Positions 1-7,993 of a stretch of DNA of 48,883 bases are shown piece after piece. The translations under genes and the position numbers were made by a program. The stretch is from CAYGUK01 sp964352985 (lineage in GTDB: Bacteria > Pseudomonadota > Gammaproteobacteria > JAHCLG01), in NCBI GenBank assembly GCA_964352985.1, contig CAYGUK010000018.1, positions 1 to 48,883 of the forward strand, written 5' to 3'. The notes under the pieces are model-generated. The model worked only from the letters and a program-made list of their open reading frames with translations. It was not told the origin of the DNA and did no database searches. The stretch's first letter is position 1. Every line of letters starts with the position of its first letter.

Positions 1-2
1 TC

Positions 3-857
3 GTTGTTGATATTGATCTGGAGAAATTCTTTGATCGTGTTAATCACGATAAACTGATGAGCAAACTGGCAAAGTACATTGCAGATAAACGATTGCTAAA
101 AATTATTCGTGCGTTTTTGCAAGCAGGAATAATGAGGCAAGGTGTTTGTATTAACCGTGAAGAAGGCACGCCGCAGGGTGGAAACTTATCACCGTTATTA
201 TCAAACATCGTGTTGGATGAATTGGATCAGGAATTGGAGAGACGAGGTCATCAGTTTTGTCGCTACGCCGATGATTGTAATATTTATGTAAAATCATGGG
301 AAGCGGGAAGACGCGTGATGAAAACGGTGAAACAATTTTTGTTAAAACGTTTGCACCTGAAAATTAACGAAGAGAAAAGCGCAGTGGCGAAAGTCATGGA
401 GAGACAATTTCTAGGCTTTCGTTTCCTAAACGGTGGAAAGATTGGTCTTGCTAAGAGAAGTGAAAAGCGAATAAAAGATAGCATTCGCAAAATCACGAAA
501 CGTAATCGTGGAGTGAGCTTTGAGAGAATCATTGATGAACTCAACGTGAAGTTACGCGGTTGGATCAACTATTTCAAGTTGTGTGAAACGCCTTCAAAAT
601 TTCAGGAGCTTGATAAATGGAAGCGTCATAAACTACGTTGTTATCGAATGAAACAGCGAAAACGTGGCTATTCTGTTGCAACCTTTTTAATGAGTCTCGG
701 CGTCAGTGAATATAATGCACGACACATAGGGAGTTCAGGCAAAGGTCATTGGCGTTTATCGAATACACGACCCGTGAAACAAGCAATGTCAATAGAGTGG
801 TTTAATAAAATGAAACTGATTAATCTTGAACAACAAATGAAACAGGTAATACTTTAA
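3..857 (+). CDS. Group II intron reverse transcriptase/maturase (5'-partial)
   Basis: This multifunctional protein splices and reverse-transcribes its host intron. The frame is open from base 3, so the ATG at 57 is internal: upstream codons read DIDLEKFFDRVNHDKLM, a conserved RT block. Other RT motifs are GTPQGGNLSPLLSNI and the catalytic YADD (CRYADDCNIYV). A maturase X region follows, with GWINYFK and a C-terminal GKGHWRLSNT motif typical of this family. The protein ends about 50 residues after that motif and no HNH endonuclease domain is visible. This suits the endonuclease-less bacterial classes (C, D, E), although the class cannot be fixed from the 3' half alone. The RT core appears intact. 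Confidence 0.93.
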   Translation, partial: VVDIDLEKFFDRVNHDKLMSKLAKYIADKRLLKIIRAFLQAGIMRQGVCINREEGTPQGGNLSPLLSNIVLDELDQELERRGHQFCRYADDCNIYVKSWEAGRRVMKTVKQFLLKRLHLKINEEKSAVAKVMERQFLGFRFLNGGKIGLAKRSEKRIKDSIRKITKRNRGVSFERIIDELNVKLRGWINYFKLCETPSKFQELDKWKRHKLRCYRMKQRKRGYSVATFLMSLGVSEYNARHIGSSGKGHWRLSNTRPVKQAMSIEWFNKMKLINLEQQMKQVIL

Positions 858-861
858 TTTA

Positions 862-931
862 AACCGCCGTATGCGAAATCGCACGTACGGTGGTGTGAGA
901 GGACGGCGGCGTGAGCCGCCTCCTACTCGAT
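862..931 (+). ncRNA. Group II intron domains V and VI and 3' splice site
   Basis: Domain V is the hairpin ccgccgt (864-870) pairing with acggtgg (887-893), with an inner gcga/cgc stem and a bulge. Domain VI is ggcggc-gtga-gccgcc (905-920), extended by agga/tcct. An unpaired A at 925 is the likely branch-point adenosine, seven nucleotides from the 3' end counting itself. The intron ends ...ctcgat at 931. These structures are catalytic parts of the ribozyme. They were read by eye, not folded with software. Confidence 0.85.
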
Positions 932-1003
932 CATCGCGTAGTAAGGAAACGCTGTTCTTTTCAGCATTTCCACGTTTTAGCTTAAATTTAGTGAGTAAGT
1001 TAC
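932..1003 (+). repeat. Right half of a dispersed repeat interrupted by the group II intron
   Basis: This 72-bp stretch matches the reverse complement of 7982-8050. Shared blocks include catcgcgta, aaggaaa, ttcttttcag and ttttagcttaaattt, and both copies end in a similar terminal sequence (gtgagtaagttac here, ggtgaatagttac there). It is therefore the distal half of the MITE-like element seen complete at 7982-8161; the proximal half must lie 5' of the intron, outside the window. The copy is more diverged and its terminal repeat touches the tex stop codon, so it may serve as the tex 3' flank. Confidence 0.82.
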
Positions 1004-3291
1004 TATTTATCTTTTGTTAAATTAGACAATTGATCACCAAGACCTGCAAAGGGATTATTCTGAGGTTTAGTCGTTTTTGGTTTTGGAGATTGTTGATGAT
1101 TATTCTTTTCAGGCGTATGACGCTTTTCTTTTGGCTGAGATGCGTTTACTGATGTTTCTTTTTTCATCGTTAATTGTATACGCTTTCGTTCAAGATCAAC
1201 TTCTAACACTTTAACATCAACAATTTGTCCGACTTTTACAATCGTGTGAATATCCTTGACAAATTGATCACTGACTTCTGAAATATGAACTAAACCATCT
1301 TGATGAACACCGATATCAACAAACGCACCAAAGTTTGCGACATTGGTAATAACACCTTGTAAACTCATGCCCACTTTTAAATCTTGCATTGTTTCAATGC
1401 CATCTTTAAATTTTGCAATTTTAAATTCAGGACGAGGATCTCTACCAGGTTTTTTTAGTTCTTCAACAATATCTTTAATTGTCGGTAAACCAAATTTTTC
1501 CGTGACAAATGATTCAACTTTAATTTGCGATAAAATATCATTATTACCCATAATTGATTTAATATCGTTTTTAGTTTGTTTGAGAATTTGATCCACTAAT
1601 GGATAAGATTCTGGATGAACCGCAGACGCATCAAGCGGATTATCACCATCGATAATACGTAAAAAACCGATAGCTTGTTCAAATGTTTTTGGTCCTAGGC
1701 GTGGCACGTCTTTAATCGCATCACGGTTTTTAAAACGCCCATTTTGTTCGCGATAATTCACAATATTTTTTGCTGTCGTTTCATTTAAACCGGCAATACT
1801 ACTTAAAAGTGGCACCGAAGCCGTATTAACATCCGCACCAACAGCATTCACACAATCTTCTAAAACATCAGATAAACCTTGGCTTAATTTAGTTTGATTC
1901 ACATCATGTTGATATTGCCCAACACCGATAGCTTTGGGATCAATTTTAACGAGTTCAGCAAGTGGATCTTGCAACCTTCTAGCAATAGACACCGCGCCAC
2001 GAAAAGAAACATCCAAATCCGGAAACTCTTTCGCCGCAAATTCAGAAGCAGAATAAACCGAAGCACCCGCTTCTGAAACCACGACTTTTGTTAAATGTAA
2101 TTCAGGATGTTTATTCATTAATTCGGCGACTAAGCGATCGGTTTCTCGTGAAGCCGTGCCATTACCTATACTCACCAACTCTGTCTTAAAATGTTTAGCG
2201 AGTTCGGTTAAAATGTGTAAAGATTCATCCCAATTGTTTCTCGGCGCATGAGGATAAATTGTGGTATGGGTTAATAATTTTCCTGTGCCATCAACTACCA
2301 CCACTTTAACACCGGTGCGTAATCCTGGATCTAAGCCAATGACTGTTTTATTGCCAGCAGGTGCGGCCATTAATAAATGATGTAAATTATCTTTAAATAC
2401 TTTAATTGCTTCGAGATCTGATTTTTCGCGCAATTGCATCATTAATTCAACTTCAAGTTTAGTGTGAAATTTAATTTTCCAACTTGAAGCGACGGTTTGC
2501 ATTAACCACGCTTGTTTTGATTTTACATTGAAAGTTGAAGCGATAGTATCAATGCAATAATGCTCATCATTTTCTGATAATGTTAAAGATAAATGTAATA
2601 TTTTTTCTTTTCGGCCTCTAAATAAAGCGAGTGCTCGATGTGAAGGAATTTTATGAATGGGCTCAGCAAATTCAAAATAATCGGCAAATTTAATGCCTTC
2701 TTTTTCTTTATCTTTTGCTACACGACTTTCGAGTATCCCTTTTTTAAAGAGAAAATCTCGTAATAGTCCAAGTAATTCAGCATTTTCACAAAACGATTCC
2801 ATTAAAATATGTTTCGCGCCTTCCAAGGCATCTTCAATCGAATTTATTTGGTGCTCACTATTGATAAAATCTTTAGCGACATCTTCTGGAATCGCATTTT
2901 CATTTTTTAACAACATATCAGCAAGTGGTGCTAATCCTGCTTCGATTGCAATTTGTGCTTTGGTTCTGCGTTTTGGTTTATAGGGTAAATAGAGATCTTC
3001 AAGTGTGGTTTTATTATCGGCAGCCAGAATTACTTTTTTTAATTCGGGCGTGAGTTTTTCTTGAGATTCAATACTTTTTAATATCGCCGTACGTCTTTCT
3101 TCTAATTCGGTGAGATAATCCAATCTTTCCGTCAAATTTCTTAAATCGGTATCGGATAAACCACCGGTTGCTTCCTTACGATAACGTGCGATAAAAGGCA
3201 CAGTTGCACCTTCTTGTAAAAGATCAATTACCGACTTTACTTGTTGTTCACGGATCGATAATTCGGTTGCAATAGTATTAATAATATCCAC
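1003..3291 (-). CDS. tex: Tex family transcription accessory protein
   Basis: Tex is a conserved cytoplasmic nucleic-acid-binding protein linked to transcription and stress tolerance. At 762 residues the length is typical. In order are a helical Tex-N domain (about 1-190, with VPFIARYRKEATGGLSD), a YqgF/RNase H-like domain from about residue 317 (GLDPGLRTGVKV), helix-hairpin-helix motifs (RLGPKTFEQAIGFLRI) and an S1 RNA-binding domain at about 640-710 (ANFGAFVDIGVHQDGLVHIS). The tail is basic and rich in Lys, Pro and Gln. The start is GTG at 3291, with an AGGA ribosome-binding site about nine bases upstream. The gene stands alone, and its stop codon abuts the repeat at 932-1003. Confidence 0.96.
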   Translation of the reverse strand: MDIINTIATELSIREQQVKSVIDLLQEGATVPFIARYRKEATGGLSDTDLRNLTERLDYLTELEERRTAILKSIESQEKLTPELKKVILAADNKTTLEDLYLPYKPKRRTKAQIAIEAGLAPLADMLLKNENAIPEDVAKDFINSEHQINSIEDALEGAKHILMESFCENAELLGLLRDFLFKKGILESRVAKDKEKEGIKFADYFEFAEPIHKIPSHRALALFRGRKEKILHLSLTLSENDEHYCIDTIASTFNVKSKQAWLMQTVASSWKIKFHTKLEVELMMQLREKSDLEAIKVFKDNLHHLLMAAPAGNKTVIGLDPGLRTGVKVVVVDGTGKLLTHTTIYPHAPRNNWDESLHILTELAKHFKTELVSIGNGTASRETDRLVAELMNKHPELHLTKVVVSEAGASVYSASEFAAKEFPDLDVSFRGAVSIARRLQDPLAELVKIDPKAIGVGQYQHDVNQTKLSQGLSDVLEDCVNAVGADVNTASVPLLSSIAGLNETTAKNIVNYREQNGRFKNRDAIKDVPRLGPKTFEQAIGFLRIIDGDNPLDASAVHPESYPLVDQILKQTKNDIKSIMGNNDILSQIKVESFVTEKFGLPTIKDIVEELKKPGRDPRPEFKIAKFKDGIETMQDLKVGMSLQGVITNVANFGAFVDIGVHQDGLVHISEVSDQFVKDIHTIVKVGQIVDVKVLEVDLERKRIQLTMKKETSVNASQPKEKRHTPEKNNHQQSPKPKTTKPQNNPFAGLGDQLSNLTKDK

Positions 3292-4076
3292 AAAATTTAT
3301 TCCTATAATTTCTAGCTAACGTTATTTAAATGGACGTTATCATAGCATAAGCATACCGGCACGGGTCAAGAAGTGTGGTAGTTTTGTCGGTATGCGTGGA
3401 AATTATTTAATATGACTTAAATCACTTAGCATATGCGGCACTTTTTTTAATAATAGATAAAAATTTAAGAAATTAAACTTAAGAGAGTCGGTACTCGTTT
3501 TTACGCGTATCTGGATCGGTAACTCATCTCAGCGCGCCTTTAATTTTGTTGTAAATGTTAATTTCTTATGATGTGTTACTGTATGGAAACGAGACTATGC
3601 TGGCGTGGTATCTAACGCCAGTGAACTAATCATGAGTAAAGATATATTTTCAACGTTTCTAGTCTTCTCGCTATAGGTCTTGCTCCTTAAAACATTTCAT
3701 CATTTTAATTTTTCTTAAATTCGAAAATATGATTGTTTCATGGTTTCTTAATAATCGAATATGAGATTCATGAGTCTTAAAAATTTTTGTCATTGTTTGT
3801 TTTTCTCTATCTTGTAGCCGTTGAATTTCTTTAGCACTTTATTAAAATAGTTGGTTTTTATACTAATATATATTGCTAAATTGAATAGATACCGAACCAT
3901 CCTAAAAAACGGTATGCAAATAATAGTCACTTTTATGGGTTTAAATTAATAAAATAATCTGAATTTTAAATGTTGAATCCTAATTATAGGGATACACGTA
4001 AATAATAATATTTTATATCATATCAACTTTTGAAATGTATTCGATAGAAATAACAATAACAACAAAGAGGAATAAC
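3292..4076. other. 785-bp intergenic region with two hairpins, no gene recognised
   Basis: No convincing ORF or RNA gene is visible here. Two inverted repeats stand out. One is gcataccg (3351-3358) with cggtatgc (3388-3395), about 60-105 bases upstream of the tex start. The other is a seven-base perfect stem, ctggcgt (3600-3606) with acgccag (3615-3621), without a T-tract. The rest is strongly AT-rich. A small RNA or a decayed gene is possible but not supported. Confidence 0.4.
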
Positions 4077-4199
4077 ATGTTTAATATGACTGATATTATG
4101 GAACTCTTCACGCATCCTAAAGAACTTACAAAGCCTACGACTCGAAAAAAATCAAGAAAACAACCTGTAACGGGTTTACCAAGAAGTATGCGCGGATAG
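4077..4199 (+). CDS. Small basic protein of unknown function (40 aa)
   Basis: A 40-residue ORF starts with MFNMTDIMELF and has an acidic or amphipathic N-terminal third and a strongly basic C-terminal half (TTRKKSRKQP, ending PRSMRG). An AGAGG ribosome-binding site lies seven bases before the ATG, which argues that it is translated. No family is recognised. It lacks Cys and has no leader-like acidic stretch, so it is probably not a second lanthipeptide precursor. It lies 49 bp upstream of the next plus-strand ORF and may be co-transcribed with it. Confidence 0.5.
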   Translation: MFNMTDIMELFTHPKELTKPTTRKKSRKQPVTGLPRSMRG

Positions 4200-4248
4200 A
4201 TCTAAATTTACGAACATTAACAGTGGTATCGAAGCAATAACACGTAAG

Positions 4249-4647
4249 ATGTTTGACAAAGCAATCAAAATTTTAAGAAAGTTAGATTACATTCAATTAA
4301 GCGAAGCAGAAACGAATCAATTATTAGCAAGTGCCACGTTATACCTATTTCAAAAATCGTGCAAAGATTGGGTTAACTTTTTTATTGGTCAAACAATGAA
4401 TTATACAGAATTAGCCAAGGCGATTGTTCAAAATAATACTCTCGAAGATGTTGCTGCAGTTCTTAGCGAAATTGATGGTGTCTCTGACTGTGATTCTAAA
4501 CTTGCTTCTATTGTCCCCATACTTTTAGTTTTAGGTGTCTGCAGTGGAATTGGGTTTTTATGTTGTTTCAAAGCATGTTGTTGCAGCGAAGAGGATTTGA
4601 GAGCGGAAGCGCAGCAGCATGCAAGAGGTCCATCGCTGTCTGTTTAA
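4249..4647 (+). CDS. Hypothetical single-pass membrane protein with Cys cluster
   Basis: This is a 132-residue protein of unknown function. The first 85 residues look helical and soluble (AIKILRKLDYIQLSEAETNQ). A transmembrane segment follows (SIVPILLVLGVCSGIGFL), then a juxtamembrane cysteine cluster (CCFKACCC) and a short hydrophilic tail ending in GPSLSV. The topology suggests a tail-anchored protein, with the clustered Cys as possible acylation or metal sites; this is inference. The ribosome-binding site before the ATG is weak, and the start is chosen as the first ATG in frame. A strong hairpin terminator follows at 4725-4762. Confidence 0.6.
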   Translation: MFDKAIKILRKLDYIQLSEAETNQLLASATLYLFQKSCKDWVNFFIGQTMNYTELAKAIVQNNTLEDVAAVLSEIDGVSDCDSKLASIVPILLVLGVCSGIGFLCCFKACCCSEEDLRAEAQQHARGPSLSV

Positions 4648-4724
4648 TGGGACTATTATTGCTAATAAAGTTTGACCGATAAATTTTAAGTATTAGAAAA
4701 TAAAAATAATAAAATATTTTCGAG

Positions 4725-4770
4725 TCTGGCTAATCAAATAATTAAATTAATGATTAGCCAGAAAATTTTT
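4725..4770. terminator. Bidirectional hairpin terminator between convergent genes
   Basis: A perfect 12-bp inverted repeat, tctggctaatca (4725-4736) and tgattagccaga (4751-4762), has a 14-base AT loop and is followed on the plus strand by aaattttt. It sits between the plus-strand membrane protein ending at 4647 and the minus-strand precursor gene ending at 4812, so it can end both transcripts. Confidence 0.8.
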
Positions 4771-4811
4771 GTCAAACTAGATACGTAATTTGCTAAAAAT
4801 AAAATTAATTA

Positions 4812-4931
4812 TTAACAAGTTGGCGAGCAAGAATAACGTAAGCTTAAATCATCATTTTGGGTATCTTCAACAAGTTCGATTTCGCCAAATAATTCTTCAC
4901 ATAATTGTTCGTTGATGTTTTCAGTGATCAT
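4812..4931 (-). CDS. lanA: Putative class II lanthipeptide precursor (LanA-like, 39 aa)
   Basis: This 39-residue gene lies 122 bp downstream of the lanM-like gene on the same strand, with a strong ribosome-binding site (GGAG, seven bases before the ATG). The first 29 residues are acidic and helical (NEQLCEELFGEIELVED), like RiPP leader peptides. The C-terminus is RYSCSPTC, ending directly on the last Cys. Ser30, Ser34, Ser36 and Thr38 could be dehydrated, and Cys35 and Cys39 could then close one or two thioether rings. No double-glycine cleavage motif is visible, and Cys11 in the leader is unusual. Established: LanM enzymes act on short peptides encoded nearby. Inferred: this is the substrate. 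It could instead be a chance ORF, but the leader-like sequence, ribosome-binding site and position argue against that. Confidence 0.8.
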   Translation of the reverse strand: MITENINEQLCEELFGEIELVEDTQNDDLSLRYSCSPTC

Positions 4932-5053
4932 GAGTAATCTCCAAGGGGTTATTATATATTCTTAAAGAATGAACATTTTATACGAGATGATGATTTTTCG
5001 CAATACATCTTCATTCACAATATTAATAATAAAATGCACTATATTATAATTTA

Positions 5054-7933
5054 CTAAATCGCTAATACACTTGGAATTTGATTTAAATGTCTTATTCTTA
5101 AAAGTTGATATAGTAGTCCACTACTTCCCATTAAGAGTCCATTTATACAAGCAATAGGCATTTCTTGATTTGTGCTAAGTGAAGTTGTTTGAATATGCTG
5201 AGTAAATTTAGAAATGTAATGTAAATTTTGTTTATCACTAATAAGATTATTTTGCTGTAAAATTAAAGCAGTATCGATAGTGCCAATATTACCATGGCAC
5301 AAACAATCATTTTTTTCCGGGAAACTATCTTGCAGATTTTTTTCTGCGAATTGAATTTGAGCGATATAGTCATCTCGATTAAAAATCGTATTTAATTCAA
5401 TAAGGGCGAGAATAAAACCAGAAGAACCATGGCACCAACCCAATTCATAGGACACTTGATTTTCAAAAATTTTTGGCCATTGCCCTTTTTCAGAATCAAA
5501 AAATTGATTTAGATAATTGGCGGCATCACTTAACCATGATTTAATTTTTTGATTTTCGTTGCCTTTAATATAAGTTCGAGATAAGGCGTAAATAATACCC
5601 GAAATACCATGCGCAAATCCTAGGGTAAAAGGTGCCGAGTTTACTGAATATTTTTGGGCTAAAATTTTATGAGGTAGCGAATTAAAAACCTGTTCAATCA
5701 GATGAGTTTGTAGATTTTGTATACGTTGTTTCTCAATATAAGGTGTTAAATGATTTAAAACAAGCAGGGCACCAGCACAACCATTTAGAATGCTTAATTC
5801 TAATTTAGTTGAAGATAAAATTTTCATTTCAAAAACATCAAATAATTTATTCAATACTGGTTGTAAATTGGGATACCCGTTTTGTATTAAAAGTAGAAGC
5901 GCATATAAAACACCTGCATAGCCAGAATGAAAACCAATAGAGTTAATGTCAATTAAACTATTGACGATGGTATTGTTGTCATTCACTTGAATCTGCTCTA
6001 CAAATCGCTTAACAATGTCGCCTGATTGTTGATGATTAAAAAATTGATGAGCGAAATGTAACGCTAAAATTGTTCCAAATGCGCCACCATATAAATCAAA
6101 ATCACACAAGCTCGCATGCCAAACGTGTGTGCTTCTTGCAATCGTCGGCCAACGACAAGATTGTGCCGTTATCACGACAGAAGAAATTAAATGTTGACAA
6201 ATCTTGTTTATAAGCGCATCAACTGTAGCAGTATTTGGAATATTTTGAGTGAGTTCGATTCGAGAAAAATGGTTGCGCTTTTGTTTATCATTCACACTGG
6301 CTGCGACAAAAGCGTTAATAATGAGTGGCACTTGATATTGATGATGCGGTAATGCACTTGTTTGTTTTGCAATTCGTTCTACGCCTGAGTAGTGACTTTT
6401 AAAAGGGATTTGTTGATTATTCGTATCATGAAGTTCTAATGTGTTTGAAGATGTTTTAAAATAAGGGATATCCTCGATTAATAAAGATTGGATTTCAAAT
6501 GGAATGAGTGATTGCAATTCTGTATTATTTTTACTAAGCGAGTCTTGAAAATAATTAATTAATGCTTTTTTTGATAATAGCAATTTAGGATGATTTGACT
6601 GTGTTAAAAGTCGATGGTAAAAAAATGTATTTCGAAATATGACTCGCGATGAAGTGTTTTGAAATAGGTGTTTAATCTGTTGACCAAGTAATTCTTTTTT
6701 TATCTCAATTTTATTATAGAGAGAATCAAATCCTGTGATAATATCAGCTTCATAATTAGTATAATCGTAAATTTTCTCGTTAATAAATGGCATATGCTCT
6801 TTATGAGGAATTGGGAAATGTGTTTTTTCAGGCATCATTTTTGCTGTTCTTGGATTTTTCCATGTTATTTTTGTTGATAATGACATTGCATTTTGATCGT
6901 TACTCAAACCACTTAAATCGACAAGTCTCGCGTTATTTTTTAAGACAATCTTACCTGGTAAAAGCATAGTGCGTAAAACAAGTGGTGTGAGGTTAAATTC
7001 TTCGAGCTCAAGTTCTTTTATATAGGGCATCATCAAACATTCGAGATCCAATAACACAGGATGATGTCCATGAGCTATAATATTTTCACGGTGAAAGTCA
7101 TAACCATTTATAAAAGTTAAAATTGCGAGCAATTCTCCTAACTCACGATAAAAGGAGTGGACATCAGCAGAAGTGTCAGCGCTTTGGTGAGAAATAAATT
7201 CTCGCCAACCATATTGTTGCTTATCAATGATCTTTAATAATTTAAAATGAGTTAAAAATTCAGTATTAAAAAAAGCAAGAAGATTATTAAAAGCAATATC
7301 AATCGACAAGCAAGCAGGTTTATAAATCAAATCTTGTAATCTAACATCAGTTTGGACTTGTAACATGATGACGCACTTACCATTATGATGCTGATCGCCT
7401 GTTAATTTTAATGATGTAATATTAATAATTTTATGAGTAACAATTGTCGACTCGATTTCTTTGAGATCTGATTTAAATTGTTCGATGAATTCATTAAAAA
7501 AATCGATAGATTGATTTATTGTGAGAATGACACGTCGTTCTAATTCAGGGTATTTCTTAAATAATGTGAGTAAGTTATCAGTTTTTTTAAAAAGCTGTAT
7601 AAATGATTGGTAGAGTGATTTTTCATCAAGCTGTTCTGATTGACGTGTTTTGCAATATTCGTGAAGTTCAATGACTAATATATTTTGAGATAGAAACTTT
7701 ATTTTTTCACCAGCAGAACTTTTTATCCATTGATTGATAGTTTCATGCGTCATTATTGGGGATAACTGCCTTGATTCAAGATTGGAACTTAGGGTTTCAT
7801 GTATATAGTTTAAGATAGGACTAAATATATATAAAAAGTCATCGATTGGGTCTTCACTCTTTAGAAGATTTTCCCAGTAGGGGGAGTTAGCGTAAGTATC
7901 AACAATATTATTTATAGTCAGTGAGTCAATCAT
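5054..7933 (-). CDS. lanM: Class II lanthipeptide synthetase LanM
   Basis: LanM enzymes dehydrate Ser/Thr by phosphorylation and elimination, then cyclise with Cys to make lanthionine rings. The length (959 aa) is normal. The N-terminal DUF4135 dehydratase has YKPACLSID (Lys205) and the kinase-like DFHRENI...LLDLE block (Asp279, His281, Asn284, Asp296). The C-terminal LanC-like cyclase (from about 610) has GFAHGISG (His775), GWCHGSSG (Cys834) and CLCHGNIG (Cys879, His880). Cys834, Cys879 and His880 match the usual zinc ligands, so both halves look active. The precursor candidate lies immediately downstream. No LanT transporter, protease or immunity gene is adjacent, so export would depend on genes elsewhere. 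A MITE lies 48 bp upstream of the start. Confidence 0.95.
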   Translation of the reverse strand: MIDSLTINNIVDTYANSPYWENLLKSEDPIDDFLYIFSPILNYIHETLSSNLESRQLSPIMTHETINQWIKSSAGEKIKFLSQNILVIELHEYCKTRQSEQLDEKSLYQSFIQLFKKTDNLLTLFKKYPELERRVILTINQSIDFFNEFIEQFKSDLKEIESTIVTHKIINITSLKLTGDQHHNGKCVIMLQVQTDVRLQDLIYKPACLSIDIAFNNLLAFFNTEFLTHFKLLKIIDKQQYGWREFISHQSADTSADVHSFYRELGELLAILTFINGYDFHRENIIAHGHHPVLLDLECLMMPYIKELELEEFNLTPLVLRTMLLPGKIVLKNNARLVDLSGLSNDQNAMSLSTKITWKNPRTAKMMPEKTHFPIPHKEHMPFINEKIYDYTNYEADIITGFDSLYNKIEIKKELLGQQIKHLFQNTSSRVIFRNTFFYHRLLTQSNHPKLLLSKKALINYFQDSLSKNNTELQSLIPFEIQSLLIEDIPYFKTSSNTLELHDTNNQQIPFKSHYSGVERIAKQTSALPHHQYQVPLIINAFVAASVNDKQKRNHFSRIELTQNIPNTATVDALINKICQHLISSVVITAQSCRWPTIARSTHVWHASLCDFDLYGGAFGTILALHFAHQFFNHQQSGDIVKRFVEQIQVNDNNTIVNSLIDINSIGFHSGYAGVLYALLLLIQNGYPNLQPVLNKLFDVFEMKILSSTKLELSILNGCAGALLVLNHLTPYIEKQRIQNLQTHLIEQVFNSLPHKILAQKYSVNSAPFTLGFAHGISGIIYALSRTYIKGNENQKIKSWLSDAANYLNQFFDSEKGQWPKIFENQVSYELGWCHGSSGFILALIELNTIFNRDDYIAQIQFAEKNLQDSFPEKNDCLCHGNIGTIDTALILQQNNLISDKQNLHYISKFTQHIQTTSLSTNQEMPIACINGLLMGSSGLLYQLLRIRHLNQIPSVLAI

Positions 7934-7964
7934 CGTTTTCAGTCTAATCGTTTTTAATTCACTT

Positions 7965-7993
7965 ATTATATAAATTTAATTGTAACTATTCAC
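7965..7993 (-). promoter_or_regulatory. Predicted lanM promoter, -10 box with -35 region inside a MITE
   Basis: On the minus strand a perfect TATAAT occupies 7970-7965, about 31 bases before the lanM ATG. The position where a -35 hexamer should sit (about 7988-7993) falls inside the terminal repeat of the MITE that begins at 7982. No good TTGACA-like hexamer is present there. The insertion therefore probably replaced the original -35 region. Confidence 0.45.

Larger units (their letters stand above)
1..931 (+). mobile_element. Group II intron, 3' portion (truncated by window start)
   Basis: The window opens inside the reverse-transcriptase ORF of a group II intron and holds everything to its 3' end. 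After the ORF come a domain V hairpin and a domain VI hairpin with a bulged adenosine, and the intron ends in the usual purine-pyrimidine pair (AT at 930-931). The 3' exon begins at 932 with a sequence also found in the intact repeat at 7982-8161, which fixes the boundary independently. The 5' part (domains I-III and the 5' exon) lies outside the window. Confidence 0.88.

Noticed and set aside
284..568. Minus-strand frame opposite the maturase
   Set aside because: It lies wholly inside the maturase gene on the other strand, has no domain, and the plus-strand frame carries clear RT motifs.
4077..4199. The 40-residue ORF as a second lanthipeptide precursor
   Set aside because: It has no Cys, is basic rather than acidic in the supposed leader, and lies on the opposite strand from lanM.
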